Positions 16,577 to 26,926 of a stretch of 64,000 nt of DNA are shown here, piece by piece (positions within the stretch are counted from its first letter, which is position 1; each line of letters begins with the position of its first letter). A model generated the notes under the pieces. It worked only from the letters and a program-made list of their open reading frames with translations. It had not been told where the DNA came from and ran no database searches. Both the position numbers and the translations under genes were made by a program. This stretch comes from Opacimonas viscosa (GTDB lineage: Bacteria > Pseudomonadota > Gammaproteobacteria > Enterobacterales > Alteromonadaceae), in assembly GCF_024199005.1 (NCBI RefSeq), contig NZ_JANATA010000002.1, positions 107,566 through 171,565 on the forward strand, read 5' to 3'.

Positions 16577-17638
16577 ATGCTAGCGCAGATCATTCCAAAC
16601 AATCATATTTCTTCCTTATCTATTGAGCAACATGCTGCAATTTTTGCATCTATGCCCGATGGTTTATTGGTACTTGATAGTAGAGGGGTCATTATAGAAG
16701 CGAATAGTGCAGCTCATTCTTTATTAGATACAATATTGTTGAATCAACCGTGGCGAGAAATTATTCATAGCTGTTTTATGCCAAAAGCGTCAGATGGTCA
16801 TGAGGTTTCTTTACGTAATGGCAAACTCGTCAAAGTAGCGACTAGCCCTTTACAAGGTAGCATAGGACAGCTAATCGTCTTGACGGATTTAACAGAAACT
16901 CGTCAGTTACAAGCCAAAATTTCTCATATGCAGCGCTTGTCTTCGCTAGGACAGATGGTTGCTAAATTAGCACATCAAATACGCACCCCATTATCCGCTG
17001 CTTTGTTATATGCCGAAAACCTCAATGGCGATACAAATTCTTCAAATTTACAGCAACGTTTTAGTCAAAAGCTTTTAGCTCGGTTGAAAGAGTTAGAAAT
17101 GCAAGTCAACGATATGTTGGTCTTTGCCAAAAGTGGGCAGCAACCATTAGCAAAAACATTTTCAGTATTTTCTTTGCAGCAACAAATTGACAGTAATATG
17201 GCGGGGATTTTAGCTAAACATAAAATAGCACTCACGTTTGATGTTCCTGCTATGGATATTCATTTATTGGGGAATCAAGATGCGATTGCTGGCGCATTAC
17301 AAAATATTCTGCACAATGCTGTTCAGGTTTCAGCAATGGGTGACACTGTTACCTGTGTCATGTCAGTCACTCCAGAGCACAACCTACGGGTGACTATTAG
17401 CGATAATGGACCAGGCTTAAAACCCGAACACATTCCTCAGTTGTTTACCCCCTTTTATACTACGAAAACTCATGGAACAGGTTTAGGTTTAGCGGTGGTT
17501 GCATCTGTTATACAAAGTCACAAAGGGACTATTCGTGCCAAAAATAAACCGAATAATGATGGGGCTGAATTTATCTGTACCTTACCGTTAGCCACTAATG
17601 TCACCATGCATAAACAATCTCAGGAGTCGTTAAAATGA
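16577..17638 (+). CDS. flrB: FlrB, flagellar sensor histidine kinase
   Basis: FlrB phosphorylates FlrC to turn on middle flagellar genes. ATG 16577 with AAGGG 5 bases upstream is preferred to an in-frame TTG at 16562 that lies within the promoter leader. The 353 residues have a PAS-like domain (about 20-110), a dimerisation/phosphoacceptor helix with KLAHQIRTPLSAALLY, and an ATPase domain with NAV, DNGPGL, and GTGLGLAV boxes. No transmembrane segment is present, so it is a cytoplasmic kinase like its Vibrio counterpart. It overlaps flrC by 4 bases (ATGA). Confidence 0.95.
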   Translation: MLAQIIPNNHISSLSIEQHAAIFASMPDGLLVLDSRGVIIEANSAAHSLLDTILLNQPWREIIHSCFMPKASDGHEVSLRNGKLVKVATSPLQGSIGQLIVLTDLTETRQLQAKISHMQRLSSLGQMVAKLAHQIRTPLSAALLYAENLNGDTNSSNLQQRFSQKLLARLKELEMQVNDMLVFAKSGQQPLAKTFSVFSLQQQIDSNMAGILAKHKIALTFDVPAMDIHLLGNQDAIAGALQNILHNAVQVSAMGDTVTCVMSVTPEHNLRVTISDNGPGLKPEHIPQLFTPFYTTKTHGTGLGLAVVASVIQSHKGTIRAKNKPNNDGAEFICTLPLATNVTMHKQSQESLK

Positions 17639-18972
17639 AGCCAACAAAAATTTTAATAGTTGAAGATGATCACGGTTTACGTGAAGCCCTAGAGGATACC
17701 TTACTACTGGGGGGCTACACTGTTTTTTGTGCACAAGATGCCGAAGAAGCAATGATTGAGTTGAATAACTCTGAGGTGGATTTAGTCATTTCAGATGTAC
17801 AGATGGGCAATATTTCGGGGATAAATTTACTAGCTAATATTACCAAAAAGCATCCTCAGCTACCGGTTATTTTGATGACAGCTTATGGCAATATTGATGA
17901 TGCTGTGAAAGCTATTCGCATGGGGGCTGTTGATTATTTGACTAAGCCTTTTGCGCCTCAGGTCTTGATTAATTTAGTCGACAAATATGCACCTATGCAT
18001 AAGATTGACCAGTCGGAACCGATTGTTGGTGATCCCTCAAGTACCGCTTTACTCACATTAGCTAGGAAGGTTGCTCAATCAGAAGCTAATGTAATGATTA
18101 CTGGGCCGTCAGGTTCAGGTAAAGAAGTGATCTCACAATATATTCACCAGCACTCCAAGCGCAAGGCGCAACCCTTTGTTGCAATTAACTGTGCTGCGAT
18201 CCCCGATAATATGTTGGAAGCAACTTTATTCGGGTATGAAAAAGGCGCCTTTACTGGTGCGATTCAGGCTTGTCCAGGTAAGTTTGAGCAAGCTCAAGGT
18301 GGCACTATTTTGTTAGATGAAATTACTGAAATGGATTTGTCTTTGCAGGCTAAATTACTCCGTGTACTACAGGAAAAAGAAGTCGAACGCCTTGGGGCCA
18401 GAAAAACCATAACGTTAGATGTAAGAGTGTTGTCTACGAGCAATAGAGACTTACTCGAGGCCGTCAAAAATGGTGAGTTTAGAGAGGACTTATACTATCG
18501 TTTAAACGTGTTCCCGCTAACTTGGTTACCTTTAGCCCAACGTCCTGGTGATATTTTACCATTGGCGGAGCACCTCGTTGCTAAACATTCACCAGCCGGT
18601 TCTCCAAAGATTATTATCGGCGCCTCTGCAAAAAATAAAATTCAACAGCACCCTTGGCCTGGCAATGTCAGAGAGTTAGAAAACGTCATCCAACGAGCGC
18701 TGATACTGTGTGAAGACAATATGATTCAAAGCCAAGATTTAATGCTAGAAATGGACACTCAGATCCTATCGGCACAACAAGCTTCCATAGTTGAACAAAC
18801 GTCACCTTTACTAGGGACAGAACTCCAACAACAAGAGCATCAAATTATTCTGGATATGTTGCAAAAATGCCATGGCAAGCGCAAAGATGTTGCTGAAAAA
18901 TTAGGTATTTCACCGCGGACTTTGCGCTACAAGCTTGCAAAAATGCGGGATGTCGGGATTGAGTTGCCTTAG
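17635..18972 (+). CDS. flrC: FlrC, sigma-54-dependent response regulator
   Basis: FlrC activates basal body and other middle-class flagellar genes after phosphorylation by FlrB. At 445 residues it has a complete receiver domain (VEDD near residue 9, phosphoacceptor Asp54 in VISDVQMG, TKPF lysine), an AAA+ domain with Walker A GPSGSGKE and GAFTGA, and a C-terminal Fis-type helix-turn-helix (KDVAEKLGISPRTLRYKLAK). Unlike FlrA it keeps the phosphorylatable Asp. The fliE sigma-54 promoter 44 bases downstream of its stop is the likely first target. Confidence 0.96.
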   Translation: MKPTKILIVEDDHGLREALEDTLLLGGYTVFCAQDAEEAMIELNNSEVDLVISDVQMGNISGINLLANITKKHPQLPVILMTAYGNIDDAVKAIRMGAVDYLTKPFAPQVLINLVDKYAPMHKIDQSEPIVGDPSSTALLTLARKVAQSEANVMITGPSGSGKEVISQYIHQHSKRKAQPFVAINCAAIPDNMLEATLFGYEKGAFTGAIQACPGKFEQAQGGTILLDEITEMDLSLQAKLLRVLQEKEVERLGARKTITLDVRVLSTSNRDLLEAVKNGEFREDLYYRLNVFPLTWLPLAQRPGDILPLAEHLVAKHSPAGSPKIIIGASAKNKIQQHPWPGNVRELENVIQRALILCEDNMIQSQDLMLEMDTQILSAQQASIVEQTSPLLGTELQQQEHQIILDMLQKCHGKRKDVAEKLGISPRTLRYKLAKMRDVGIELP

Positions 18973-19015
18973 TAAACTAAGCTAAACCTACAGAGGATTA
19001 AAAAATTTTTTAGTT

Positions 19016-19030
19016 TGGTACGCATATTGC
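19016..19030 (+). promoter_or_regulatory. Sigma-54 promoter of the fliE operon
   Basis: TGGTACGCATATTGC has GG and GC ten bases apart and a perfect TTGC. It is followed at 19032-19042 by TTGTTAGGTAA, the same 11 bases that follow the flrBC promoter at the same distance (16529-16539). Confidence 0.88.
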
Positions 19031-19096
19031 GTTGTTAGGTAATACGCACAACATTTTATGAGTACTGTCAGAATAGTGACATCTTGAGGAGACATC

Positions 19097-19426
19097 ATGG
19101 ATATTAAAGCAAATGCACTTTATCAAGAAATGCAAAATATGGTTGGAGAAATCAAACCTAGCCCAATGCCTAATCCTATTGGCCAAGTGGGAAATAACTC
19201 AGGAAGTAATTTCGCAGATATGTTGACATCAGCTGTGAACAACGTGAATAACATGCAAGCAACCTCTAGAAATATGCAAAATGCCTTTGATATGGGTGAT
19301 CCCAATCTAAGTCTAGCTGATGTTATGGTGGCTAAAGAAAAATCTAGTATTGCTTTTGAGGCAACACTACAAGTACGCAATAAAGTTTTGGAAGCATATA
19401 AATCCATTATGAATATGCCGGTATAA
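19097..19426 (+). CDS. fliE: FliE, MS ring-rod junction protein
   Basis: FliE links the MS ring to the proximal rod. At 109 residues it has the usual family length, a Pro/Asn-rich N-terminal part, and the conserved C-terminal helix block (DPNLSLADVMVAKEKSSIAF, ending KVLEAYKSIMNMPV). ATG follows TTGAGGAGACATC. It is first in the fliEFGHIJK operon and directly behind a sigma-54 promoter. Confidence 0.96.
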   Translation: MDIKANALYQEMQNMVGEIKPSPMPNPIGQVGNNSGSNFADMLTSAVNNVNNMQATSRNMQNAFDMGDPNLSLADVMVAKEKSSIAFEATLQVRNKVLEAYKSIMNMPV

Positions 19427-19440
19427 AAAAGAGATAAATT

Positions 19441-21141
19441 ATGGCTGAAGCAACCAACACTGAGCTAGCAATAAGTGACGATACCATCGGTAGTTCAGGA
19501 CAAGCAGAACAAAAATCAGGTTTTTTAGAAGCTGTTGGTACAGCGGATATGATGCGTCAATTAACCTTGGTCGTTGCCTTAGTGATTTGTATTGCCATTG
19601 CTATATTTATTGTGATTTGGGCACAACAACCTGAATACAGACCTCTGGGTACTTATCAGACTGAAGAGCTGATTGAAACACTGGACCATCTTGACCAAAA
19701 TCAAATTCCATATCGCTTGGAAGGCAACACGATTCTTGTAGAAGAAGGAAGTTTTCAAAATATTAAATTAGGTATGGCTAGACAAGGTTTGCAACAATCT
19801 TCGGATAGTGGCTCTGACATTATCATGCAAGATATGGGTTTTGGTGTTTCGCAACGATTGGAAATGGAACGCCTTAAACATGCTCGTGAACAAAAGATTG
19901 CCCGCACAATTGAAAAGATGAATGCTGTGCAAAGCGCACAAGTATTACTGGCTATTCCAAAAGAAAATGTATTTGCACGCCGTGAGAAAAAGCCATCAGC
20001 AACGGTCGTATTAAAAACCAAACGCGGCTCGGTCATTGCCAGTGAAGAAGTCGACTCTATTGTAGATATTGTTGCTTCTGCAGTACCTGGAATGATCCCA
20101 GAAAGTGTCACCGTTACAGATAGTACAGGTCGTTTACTGAACTCTGGTTCGCAAAATTCTATATCTTCTCGAGCTAGAAAAGAATATGAAATTGAAAATA
20201 AGCGTGAGAGTGAATATCTCGAAAAAATCGATTCTATTTTAATTCCTATTTTGGGATTAGGTAATTATACCGCTCAAGTTGATGTCACTATGGACTTTAC
20301 CTCAGTTGAGCAAACACAACGTCGCTACAACCCAGATTTACCTGCTGTGCGCAGTGAACAGACGTCTGAAACCATCACCAACGGTTCGGTAATCGCAGGG
20401 ATCCCAGGCGCATTATCTAATCAACCGCCGGCTGATGCGCAATTACCTGAAGATGCGACAGGTGCCAACGCTAACGAACGAGTGACGCCTAGCAACACGA
20501 GCAAAGAAGCGACCCGAAACTTTGAACTAGATACAACCATTAGCCATACCAAGCAACAGACCGGTGTGTTGAGTCGTTTGAGCGTGTCTGTGGCGGTCGA
20601 TTATATAAATACTACAGCGGCGGACGGGACCAGTACTTCAGAGCCTCGTGCCCAAGAGCAATTAATGAAGATCCGCCAAGCACTCCAAGGTGCAATTGGT
20701 TTTGATGTTACCCGTGGAGACTCTTTAGAGGTAGTAAGTATCCCGTTCACTCGAATGGATCTGGGCGCTGTGGCAGAAATTCCTTTTTGGGAGCAGCCAC
20801 GATTCTTACCTATCTTGAAGTTAGCATTAAGTGCATTGGTTATTATCGTGTTGATAATCTTTGTGGTGCGTCCAATGCTACGTCGTTTGATAGATCCTAA
20901 CAGCGGTATGGATGCCAGTGACTATGATGCTGATGAAGGCTTAGATCTAGGGGATGATACTCTAGATATGCTTAATACAGACTTTGATGAAGGTCAAGTA
21001 GGATTTGCTTCTGATGGCTCTCTCATGATGCCTGATTTACATAGAGATGAAGACGTGCTCAAAGCGGTTCGAGCATTGGTCGCTAACGAACCAGAATTGT
21101 CTGCCCAGGTAGTCAAAGGCTGGTTATTAATGGACGAATAA
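19441..21141 (+). CDS. fliF: FliF, MS-ring protein
   Basis: FliF builds the inner-membrane MS ring on which the flagellum assembles. The 566-residue protein has two transmembrane segments, at about residues 38-62 (LTLVVALVICIAIAIFIVI) and 455-475 (LALSALVIIVLIIFVV). These flank a periplasmic region with the ring-building motifs (YNPDLPAVRSEQTSET among others). The acidic cytoplasmic tail ends ELSAQVVKGWLLMDE, the FliG-binding segment. Length and architecture are standard. It is 14 bp after fliE and 10 bp before fliG. Confidence 0.97.
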   Translation: MAEATNTELAISDDTIGSSGQAEQKSGFLEAVGTADMMRQLTLVVALVICIAIAIFIVIWAQQPEYRPLGTYQTEELIETLDHLDQNQIPYRLEGNTILVEEGSFQNIKLGMARQGLQQSSDSGSDIIMQDMGFGVSQRLEMERLKHAREQKIARTIEKMNAVQSAQVLLAIPKENVFARREKKPSATVVLKTKRGSVIASEEVDSIVDIVASAVPGMIPESVTVTDSTGRLLNSGSQNSISSRARKEYEIENKRESEYLEKIDSILIPILGLGNYTAQVDVTMDFTSVEQTQRRYNPDLPAVRSEQTSETITNGSVIAGIPGALSNQPPADAQLPEDATGANANERVTPSNTSKEATRNFELDTTISHTKQQTGVLSRLSVSVAVDYINTTAADGTSTSEPRAQEQLMKIRQALQGAIGFDVTRGDSLEVVSIPFTRMDLGAVAEIPFWEQPRFLPILKLALSALVIIVLIIFVVRPMLRRLIDPNSGMDASDYDADEGLDLGDDTLDMLNTDFDEGQVGFASDGSLMMPDLHRDEDVLKAVRALVANEPELSAQVVKGWLLMDE

Positions 21142-21151
21142 GGAACTGACC

Positions 21152-22192
21152 ATGCCCAATGACTTAGCAGAACGCAATGAAGTAGAATATGATGTCACCA
21201 AACTTGAGGGAATAGAAAAAGCAGCTATTCTCCTTTTGAGCTTATCGGAAGAGGATGCAGCCCAGATACTCAAGCATCTTGAACCTAAACAAGTACAGCG
21301 TTTAGGACAAGCCATGGCTGGCATCGAAGACATGACGCAGCCTAAAATAACGGCTGTGCACAAAAACTTTGTTGACGAGATTCAAAACTATTCTACGATT
21401 GGTTTCCAAAGCCAAGAGTTTGTGAAACGTGCATTGACTGCTGCACTAGGTGAAGATAAAGCCGCCAACCTTGTTGATCAGATTTTGACTGGAACTGGAG
21501 CTAAAGGGCTAGATTCACTCAAATGGATGGATTCTAAACAAGTCGCCAGTATTATTCGCAATGAACACCCCCAGATCCAAACTATCGTTATGTCTTATTT
21601 AGAGCCAGAACAATCGGCTGAAATCCTAGCGCAATTCCCAGAAAAAGTGCGTTTAGATCTCCTCATGCGGGTCGCTAACTTAGAAGAAGTTCAGCCTGCA
21701 GCATTGCAAGAACTTAATGAAATTATGGAGAAACAGTTTGCCGGCCAAGCTGGCACTCAAGCTGCCAAAATGGGTGGCTTGAAATCTGCTGCGAATATTA
21801 TGAATTACTTAGATACGAATATCGAAGGTCAATTAATGGACGCTATCCGTGAACAAGACGAGGAAATGAGCCAACAAATCCAAGATCTTATGTTTGTCTT
21901 TGATAATCTAGTGGATGTTGATGATCGTGGAATACAAGCTATTTTGCGCGATGTACAACAAGAAACCTTGCTTAAAGCCATCAAAGGTGCAGAGGATGAA
22001 CTGAAGAATAAGATTACTGGCAATATGTCTAAGCGGGCTGCAGAAATGTTACTTGATGATTTAGAAGCACTTGGTCCGATTCGGGTTTCTGAAGTTGAAA
22101 CAGCGCAAAAAGAAATTTTATCAGTGGCACGTCGACTAGCTGATGCCGGAGAAATAATGCTAGGTGGCGGTGGAGGGGATGACTTCCTATAA
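21152..22192 (+). CDS. fliG: FliG, motor switch protein
   Basis: FliG is the switch component that interacts with the stator and generates torque. The 346-residue protein starts with the FliF-binding N domain (KAAILLLSLSEEDAAQILKH) and carries the middle-domain EHPQIQ motif (NEHPQIQTIVMSYLEPEQSA). The C-terminal torque helix has its charged residues (FDNLVDVDDRGIQAILRDV and nearby DELKNKI). It ends in a Gly-rich tail. The ATG is preceded by AAGGAACTGACC. Confidence 0.97.
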   Translation: MPNDLAERNEVEYDVTKLEGIEKAAILLLSLSEEDAAQILKHLEPKQVQRLGQAMAGIEDMTQPKITAVHKNFVDEIQNYSTIGFQSQEFVKRALTAALGEDKAANLVDQILTGTGAKGLDSLKWMDSKQVASIIRNEHPQIQTIVMSYLEPEQSAEILAQFPEKVRLDLLMRVANLEEVQPAALQELNEIMEKQFAGQAGTQAAKMGGLKSAANIMNYLDTNIEGQLMDAIREQDEEMSQQIQDLMFVFDNLVDVDDRGIQAILRDVQQETLLKAIKGAEDELKNKITGNMSKRAAEMLLDDLEALGPIRVSEVETAQKEILSVARRLADAGEIMLGGGGGDDFL

Positions 22193-22195
22193 ATT

Positions 22196-22969
22196 ATGAA
22201 TAATGCTGATTTAAATGATTTATCCGCATGGCAAATCCCTGAAATTCAAGAGGCGACGTCATCTGCTACTAACGCTCTAAATAAAGCACCACAGAGAAGT
22301 GTCGCCGTTTCCCAAGAAGAAATTGAAGAAGATTTACCACCTTTGACAGCCAGTGATCTCGATGAGATACGTCAATCAGCTTTCCAAGATGGCTTAACCC
22401 AAGGGCACGCAGAAGGTTACGATAAAGGTCATAGTGAAGGCTATGAAGTAGGTTTTGCTAAAGGGGAAAGTGAAGGCCATATCCAAGGCGTTGAGCAAGG
22501 CAAAAAAGACGGTTTAAACCGAGTGGAAATTCAGGCTGAATTATTTAAGTCATTAGCCAACACATTATTTCATCCTATTTCTAAGATTGATGATGTCCTC
22601 GAAGAACAGCTACTTCAATTGGTCTTGCAGTTAACTCGCTCGGTACTTGATGTCGAAGTCCAAACAAATCCTAAAATCATTGTGGGAGCTTTGCAACAAG
22701 GAATCAAAGTATTGCCTCTCAACGAAACTCATTATCAGGTGAGCTTGCATCCCCAAGATCTTGAAATTATCCAAACACATTTCACAGCAGAGGTGATCGC
22801 AGAACAACACTGGCAGTTTGTACCTGATGAAACAGTTTCACGTGGCGGCTGCGATATTGTGACACATAATAATTCCGTTGATATGACCATTGAACGAAAA
22901 ATGCGTCAAGTCCTCGACAGATTTATGCTAGAACAAGGATTATTGCATGGCTCAGACACTGGCGAATAA
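22196..22969 (+). CDS. fliH: FliH, regulator of the flagellar export ATPase
   Basis: FliH binds and regulates the ATPase FliI and docks it at the export gate. The 257-residue protein has a disordered acidic N-terminus and then glycine-spaced helix repeats typical of FliH ([20 protein letters not shown] and further GxxxG steps to about residue 105). The C-terminal domain binds FliI. No strong ribosome site precedes ATG 22196, so translation probably couples to fliG, whose stop is 3 bp away. Its end overlaps fliI by 23 bases. Confidence 0.94.
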   Translation: MNNADLNDLSAWQIPEIQEATSSATNALNKAPQRSVAVSQEEIEEDLPPLTASDLDEIRQSAFQDGLTQGHAEGYDKGHSEGYEVGFAKGESEGHIQGVEQGKKDGLNRVEIQAELFKSLANTLFHPISKIDDVLEEQLLQLVLQLTRSVLDVEVQTNPKIIVGALQQGIKVLPLNETHYQVSLHPQDLEIIQTHFTAEVIAEQHWQFVPDETVSRGGCDIVTHNNSVDMTIERKMRQVLDRFMLEQGLLHGSDTGE

Positions 22970-24278
22970 AATAGCGTCTTTGGTGACTCAAGTACCTAAA
23001 GCGCCAGCGGTTGCTTCAGGTAAGTTAGTGCGTGGAATCGGGTTGACTTTAGAGGCGATTGGTTGCTCCATGCCCGTCGGCAGTCAGTGTTTGGTACAAA
23101 CCATTGATGGTGAAATTGAAGCCGAGGTAGTTGGCTTTGCGGATGATATTACTTATTTAATGCCAACCGAAAATGTTAAAGGTATCGTGCCGGGTTCACG
23201 GGTCCATCCCTTGCAAAAAGAGTCGGGTATTCCTGTTGGCAATGCACTTTTAGGCAGAGTCATCGATGCGAATGGTGATCCTTTGGACGGACTAGGTAAA
23301 ATCGCGACTAATAAACGCGTACCACTCACGACTCAACCCATTAATCCATTATTAAGAGAACCGATTGAAGAGCCATTAGATGTTGGTGTACGCGCAATAA
23401 ATTCTATGATCACGGTGGGTAATGGCCAGCGAATGGGGTTGTTTGCCGGGAGTGGGGTAGGTAAAAGTGTTCTACTTGGTATGATGACTCGAGGGACGAA
23501 TGCCGATATTGTGGTCGTTGGTCTGGTGGGTGAGCGTGGCCGAGAAGTCAAAGAGTTTATTCAAGATATATTGACGCCTGAAGAGCGAGCAAAAGCAGTG
23601 GTGATTGCTGCACCAGCAGACACCTCTCCTTTGATGCGATTAAAAGGATGCGAAACCGCAGTTGCAGTAGCCGAGTATTTTCGTGATCAAGGTAAAAATG
23701 TCTTACTGTTGGTTGATTCACTTACCCGTTATGCCATGGCTCAACGTGAAATTGCACTTGCAGTGGGGGAACCACCCGCAACTAAAGGTTATCCGCCCTC
23801 AGTCTTTGCGCGTTTGCCGGCATTGGTTGAACGCGCGGGTCGAGGCAATAAAATGCAAGGCTCTATAACGGCTTTTTATACAGTACTGACAGAAGGTGAT
23901 GATTTGCAAGATCCCATTGCAGACGCAGCCCGAGCTATTTTGGACGGCCACATCGTTCTGTCTAGAAAATTAGCTGACACAGGCCATTATCCTGCTATTG
24001 ATGTTGAGGCATCTATCAGTCGTGTGATGCCAAATATTGTTGATGAGACCCATATGCAACAATCTAGAGTGATTCGTCAGGTACATGCTACTTACAAACA
24101 GAACGAAGATTTAATCAGTATTGGCGCTTACACGCGTGGTACTGATCCTAAAATTGATTTATCCATAGCTGCTCACGACGCCATTAAAGCTTTTTACCAA
24201 CAAGGTATGAAACAAGTCATTCCATTTGCCGATAGTCATCAAGCTATGGCGGCATTAGCCGGTGGATTACAACAGTAA
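22947..24278 (+). CDS. fliI: FliI, flagellum-specific export ATPase
   Basis: This is the hexameric ATPase of the flagellar type III secretion system, related to F1-ATPase beta. At 443 residues it has Walker [13 protein letters not shown], Walker [13 protein letters not shown] and the family stretch [15 protein letters not shown] 22947 lies inside fliH after AAGGATTATTGC and is the natural start. Its stop overlaps the fliJ start by one base (TAATG). Confidence 0.97.
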   Translation: MAQTLANKIASLVTQVPKAPAVASGKLVRGIGLTLEAIGCSMPVGSQCLVQTIDGEIEAEVVGFADDITYLMPTENVKGIVPGSRVHPLQKESGIPVGNALLGRVIDANGDPLDGLGKIATNKRVPLTTQPINPLLREPIEEPLDVGVRAINSMITVGNGQRMGLFAGSGVGKSVLLGMMTRGTNADIVVVGLVGERGREVKEFIQDILTPEERAKAVVIAAPADTSPLMRLKGCETAVAVAEYFRDQGKNVLLLVDSLTRYAMAQREIALAVGEPPATKGYPPSVFARLPALVERAGRGNKMQGSITAFYTVLTEGDDLQDPIADAARAILDGHIVLSRKLADTGHYPAIDVEASISRVMPNIVDETHMQQSRVIRQVHATYKQNEDLISIGAYTRGTDPKIDLSIAAHDAIKAFYQQGMKQVIPFADSHQAMAALAGGLQQ

Positions 24279-24721
24279 TGGCCGAACAACAATTATTGTT
24301 AGTGCTTGAACTCGAGCATAGAAAAGAACAAAAAGCGTTGCAAAATTATCAAGCTGCTCAGCACCAACTCAACTTACAAAGTCAAAAATTAGAACAGCTC
24401 AATCAATACCGAGCTCAATATATCCGAAATATCTCACAAGATGCCTCACAAGGTGTTGAATCATTGCGCTATCAACAATCGTTAGCCTTTGTTGGACAGC
24501 TAGATCAAGCGTGCGAGATGCAAGCAAAGCAACAATCCCAAGCTGTATTAGTTGCAGAACAACGCAAATCTATTTGGATCCAACATCAACAAAAACGCAA
24601 AGCAATAGAGCAGTTGATTGACAAAAAAAGATCGGCTGCTCAGCTCGCCAAGTCTCGAAAAGAGCAAGCTGTACATGATGACTTTGCCCTCCAACGGTTT
24701 ATTCAAAAACAGAAAAAGTAA
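24278..24721 (+). CDS. fliJ: FliJ, export chaperone/ATPase stalk
   Basis: FliJ is a coiled-coil protein that acts like the gamma stalk of FliI and helps recycle export chaperones. The 147 residues are nearly all helical and Gln/Lys-rich, with heptad-like leucines (LLVLELEHRKEQKALQNYQA). Sequence conservation in this family is low, so the call rests on position directly after fliI, size and coiled-coil character. Confidence 0.9.
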   Translation: MAEQQLLLVLELEHRKEQKALQNYQAAQHQLNLQSQKLEQLNQYRAQYIRNISQDASQGVESLRYQQSLAFVGQLDQACEMQAKQQSQAVLVAEQRKSIWIQHQQKRKAIEQLIDKKRSAAQLAKSRKEQAVHDDFALQRFIQKQKK

Positions 24722-24737
24722 ACTTGGAATAACTATT

Positions 24738-24759
24738 GCAAAACAGAATGCTGTATTGC
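24738..24759 (+). other. Hairpin in the fliJ-fliK spacer
   Basis: GCAAAACAG (24738-24746) and CTGTATTGC (24751-24759) pair with one mismatch around a 4-base loop. The 162-base spacer is long for this tight operon and contains no convincing gene; the hairpin is not followed by T. It may mark an mRNA processing site. Confidence 0.35.
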
Positions 24760-24883
24760 CAAAAGCTCAAGTTATTTTTGTTTATTTAATGAGTAAAGAG
24801 ACCATACACGCTGATATCACCTGGTTTTATACAAAATATATCCAGAGTTATTTATTAACCTTATTTGCTACAGGAATTATCTT

Positions 24884-26863
24884 ATGCAACAAGTTGCCAC
24901 TTTAGCCACAGAGTTTGCCACACAAGCAAACTCTGCAACAAAGGTACTTTCTTTTGATGCGCAAAAACAGGATGTACAACAGCAGGGGGGGAGCGATTCA
25001 AATACCCCTCAAGTCTTTTCGGATGACTTGGCACGAGAAATCGCTAAACAAGAAAAGAGTATGCAAAAAAGCGAACAACACCTCGCTAGGCAAGAGCGCA
25101 AAGATCAATTAGTAACCATGGAAAAGCAGAGGTTAGAAACTGCTACGCAACAAAAAGATGACCAAGATGCCACTGACGAAGTAATCAAATCTGAAGCACA
25201 ACAGCGCCATAATGAACAAGCCGTTAAGCAAGATAGGGCTGTTGTTAGCACTTCAGAGATTGACGAGCACTTAGGGAGTCAGGCTAGCCAAGCTGCTGAG
25301 AAAGCACAAAGGCTTCAAGTATCGGCTAATACGGTTGTTTCTAGTGCGGAAGAAATGACACACTCAGGCACAGCAGAGGCTCAAGAATTACCACCAACAC
25401 AATGGGATGAATTGCTGTTAGCAGCACAGAACACCTCTACAGAGCTAAATAATAGTGTACCTAGCGCTTCGACAAAGGAGGTTTTTACTGCAGCTCAAAC
25501 CGATACTAACGTTACTAATCTAAGTGACTCTCCTGAATTATCTGAAAATTCAGATAATGTGCTAAAGGCTACTTATAAACCAGCAACAATTTCAGAGAGT
25601 TTGCCAAGTGTAATTGAAGCGAGTACTAGCGTTCATACCGAAACAAATACTGTCATGCATACAGATCAGAACCAAGCAGATAAACTTGATGTAGACGACC
25701 TAGATAACGTCAACCTGACTGACAATAGTAGTATTTTACCTATTCTACAAGAAGAGACTAGTGTGAAAACAGAGGAGGAACAATCAGTTGAGATGCATGA
25801 AAAAACAACGATCGCAACAGCACTAGCGAATGCATTACAAGATAATAAAATGAGTTATTTAAGACAATCTGAAGGGCGAGTTTCAGGTTCAGAAAATGCC
25901 ACACTTTTGACAAAAGGCAGCATTGGGCTTGGGGGAATGAATAATACTAAAGATAAAACGCTCGATCCGGTATTGTCGATGACCACACAGCTCACCCCTG
26001 AACAGGTTGAAAGCCTAGCGCAACAAACCACCAGTAAATTAGCTCAAGCAGGCGTATTTGACGGTCAAAATGAAGCAGCAAAAACTCAGTTTATAGGCCA
26101 GTTCAAAGCTGCGTTGGGTGAAGTCAAAGAGCAATTAGACAATGGACGCGTAGCGGGACTTGATTTACGTTCGTTGGTACAAAGTGCATTACCGATCCAA
26201 GATGGTGTAGTAGCCAAGGCGATAGACGGTGTGACACAACAATTACAACAAAACCTGCCAAGTATTCAGCAAGCGTTACAGCAGTCTACTCAACAAAACT
26301 TACAGCAAGTAGCCAACGGCACTGAAATTGTAGGCTCTATTCAGGATATTCAGCGACATTCTGCAGAAACGCAACAGTTGTCGACTGAGCAAAATAAAGC
26401 CACCTCCACTCCATCAAGTAAGCCATTAAACATGGAAAAGCCAGAAGGGATGCAACAATTGACAGAGAAAGTCAGATTTATGGCTAATAATCGTCAAATT
26501 ACGGCAGATATGAGGTTAGATCCTGCGGATCTCGGCTCGATGCAAATTCGTGTCAGTATGCAAGGTGACACAGCTTCTGTTAGCTTTGTTGTTCAAAACG
26601 CACAAGCACGAGAAGTGCTTGAACAAGCCACTGCAAGATTGAGTGAAATGCTGTCAGAACAGGGGATTCAGCTGGGTGAAAGTAACATTCAACAAGATAA
26701 CTCAAGTGCAGATAATGCACCTGAGGATACGCCAAGTTTTGCTACCAAGCATGATGATACACAAAATAGCGAATTTTCTGATGAGTCAGAACAAGATGGC
26801 AACATAATTGCAGAACAACGTATAACGAATGGAAATATTGGCGGAATTGATTTTTATGCCTAA
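24884..26863 (+). CDS. fliK: FliK, hook-length control protein
   Basis: FliK is the secreted molecular ruler that switches export from hook to filament substrates. The 659-residue protein has a long, low-complexity Gln/Ser/Thr/Glu-rich ruler region (about 1-500). A compact C-terminal domain carries the family core (MRLDPADLGSMQIRVSMQGD, then VVQNAQAREVLEQATARL). It is longer than enteric FliK (about 400), which is common in marine polar systems. It lies between fliJ and fliL, the standard place. Confidence 0.93.
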   Translation: MQQVATLATEFATQANSATKVLSFDAQKQDVQQQGGSDSNTPQVFSDDLAREIAKQEKSMQKSEQHLARQERKDQLVTMEKQRLETATQQKDDQDATDEVIKSEAQQRHNEQAVKQDRAVVSTSEIDEHLGSQASQAAEKAQRLQVSANTVVSSAEEMTHSGTAEAQELPPTQWDELLLAAQNTSTELNNSVPSASTKEVFTAAQTDTNVTNLSDSPELSENSDNVLKATYKPATISESLPSVIEASTSVHTETNTVMHTDQNQADKLDVDDLDNVNLTDNSSILPILQEETSVKTEEEQSVEMHEKTTIATALANALQDNKMSYLRQSEGRVSGSENATLLTKGSIGLGGMNNTKDKTLDPVLSMTTQLTPEQVESLAQQTTSKLAQAGVFDGQNEAAKTQFIGQFKAALGEVKEQLDNGRVAGLDLRSLVQSALPIQDGVVAKAIDGVTQQLQQNLPSIQQALQQSTQQNLQQVANGTEIVGSIQDIQRHSAETQQLSTEQNKATSTPSSKPLNMEKPEGMQQLTEKVRFMANNRQITADMRLDPADLGSMQIRVSMQGDTASVSFVVQNAQAREVLEQATARLSEMLSEQGIQLGESNIQQDNSSADNAPEDTPSFATKHDDTQNSEFSDESEQDGNIIAEQRITNGNIGGIDFYA

Positions 26864-26926
26864 CGCTAATGTTAGGGCAGAAGAGCGAATAGTACCAAAC
26901 ACAGTTAAGGTTTTAAGGAAAAAGTA

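Noticed and set aside
24618..24905. 95-residue frame bridging fliJ and fliK
   Set aside because: It overlaps the 3' end of fliJ and the start of fliK in another frame and has no recognisable content; the spacer is taken as non-coding.
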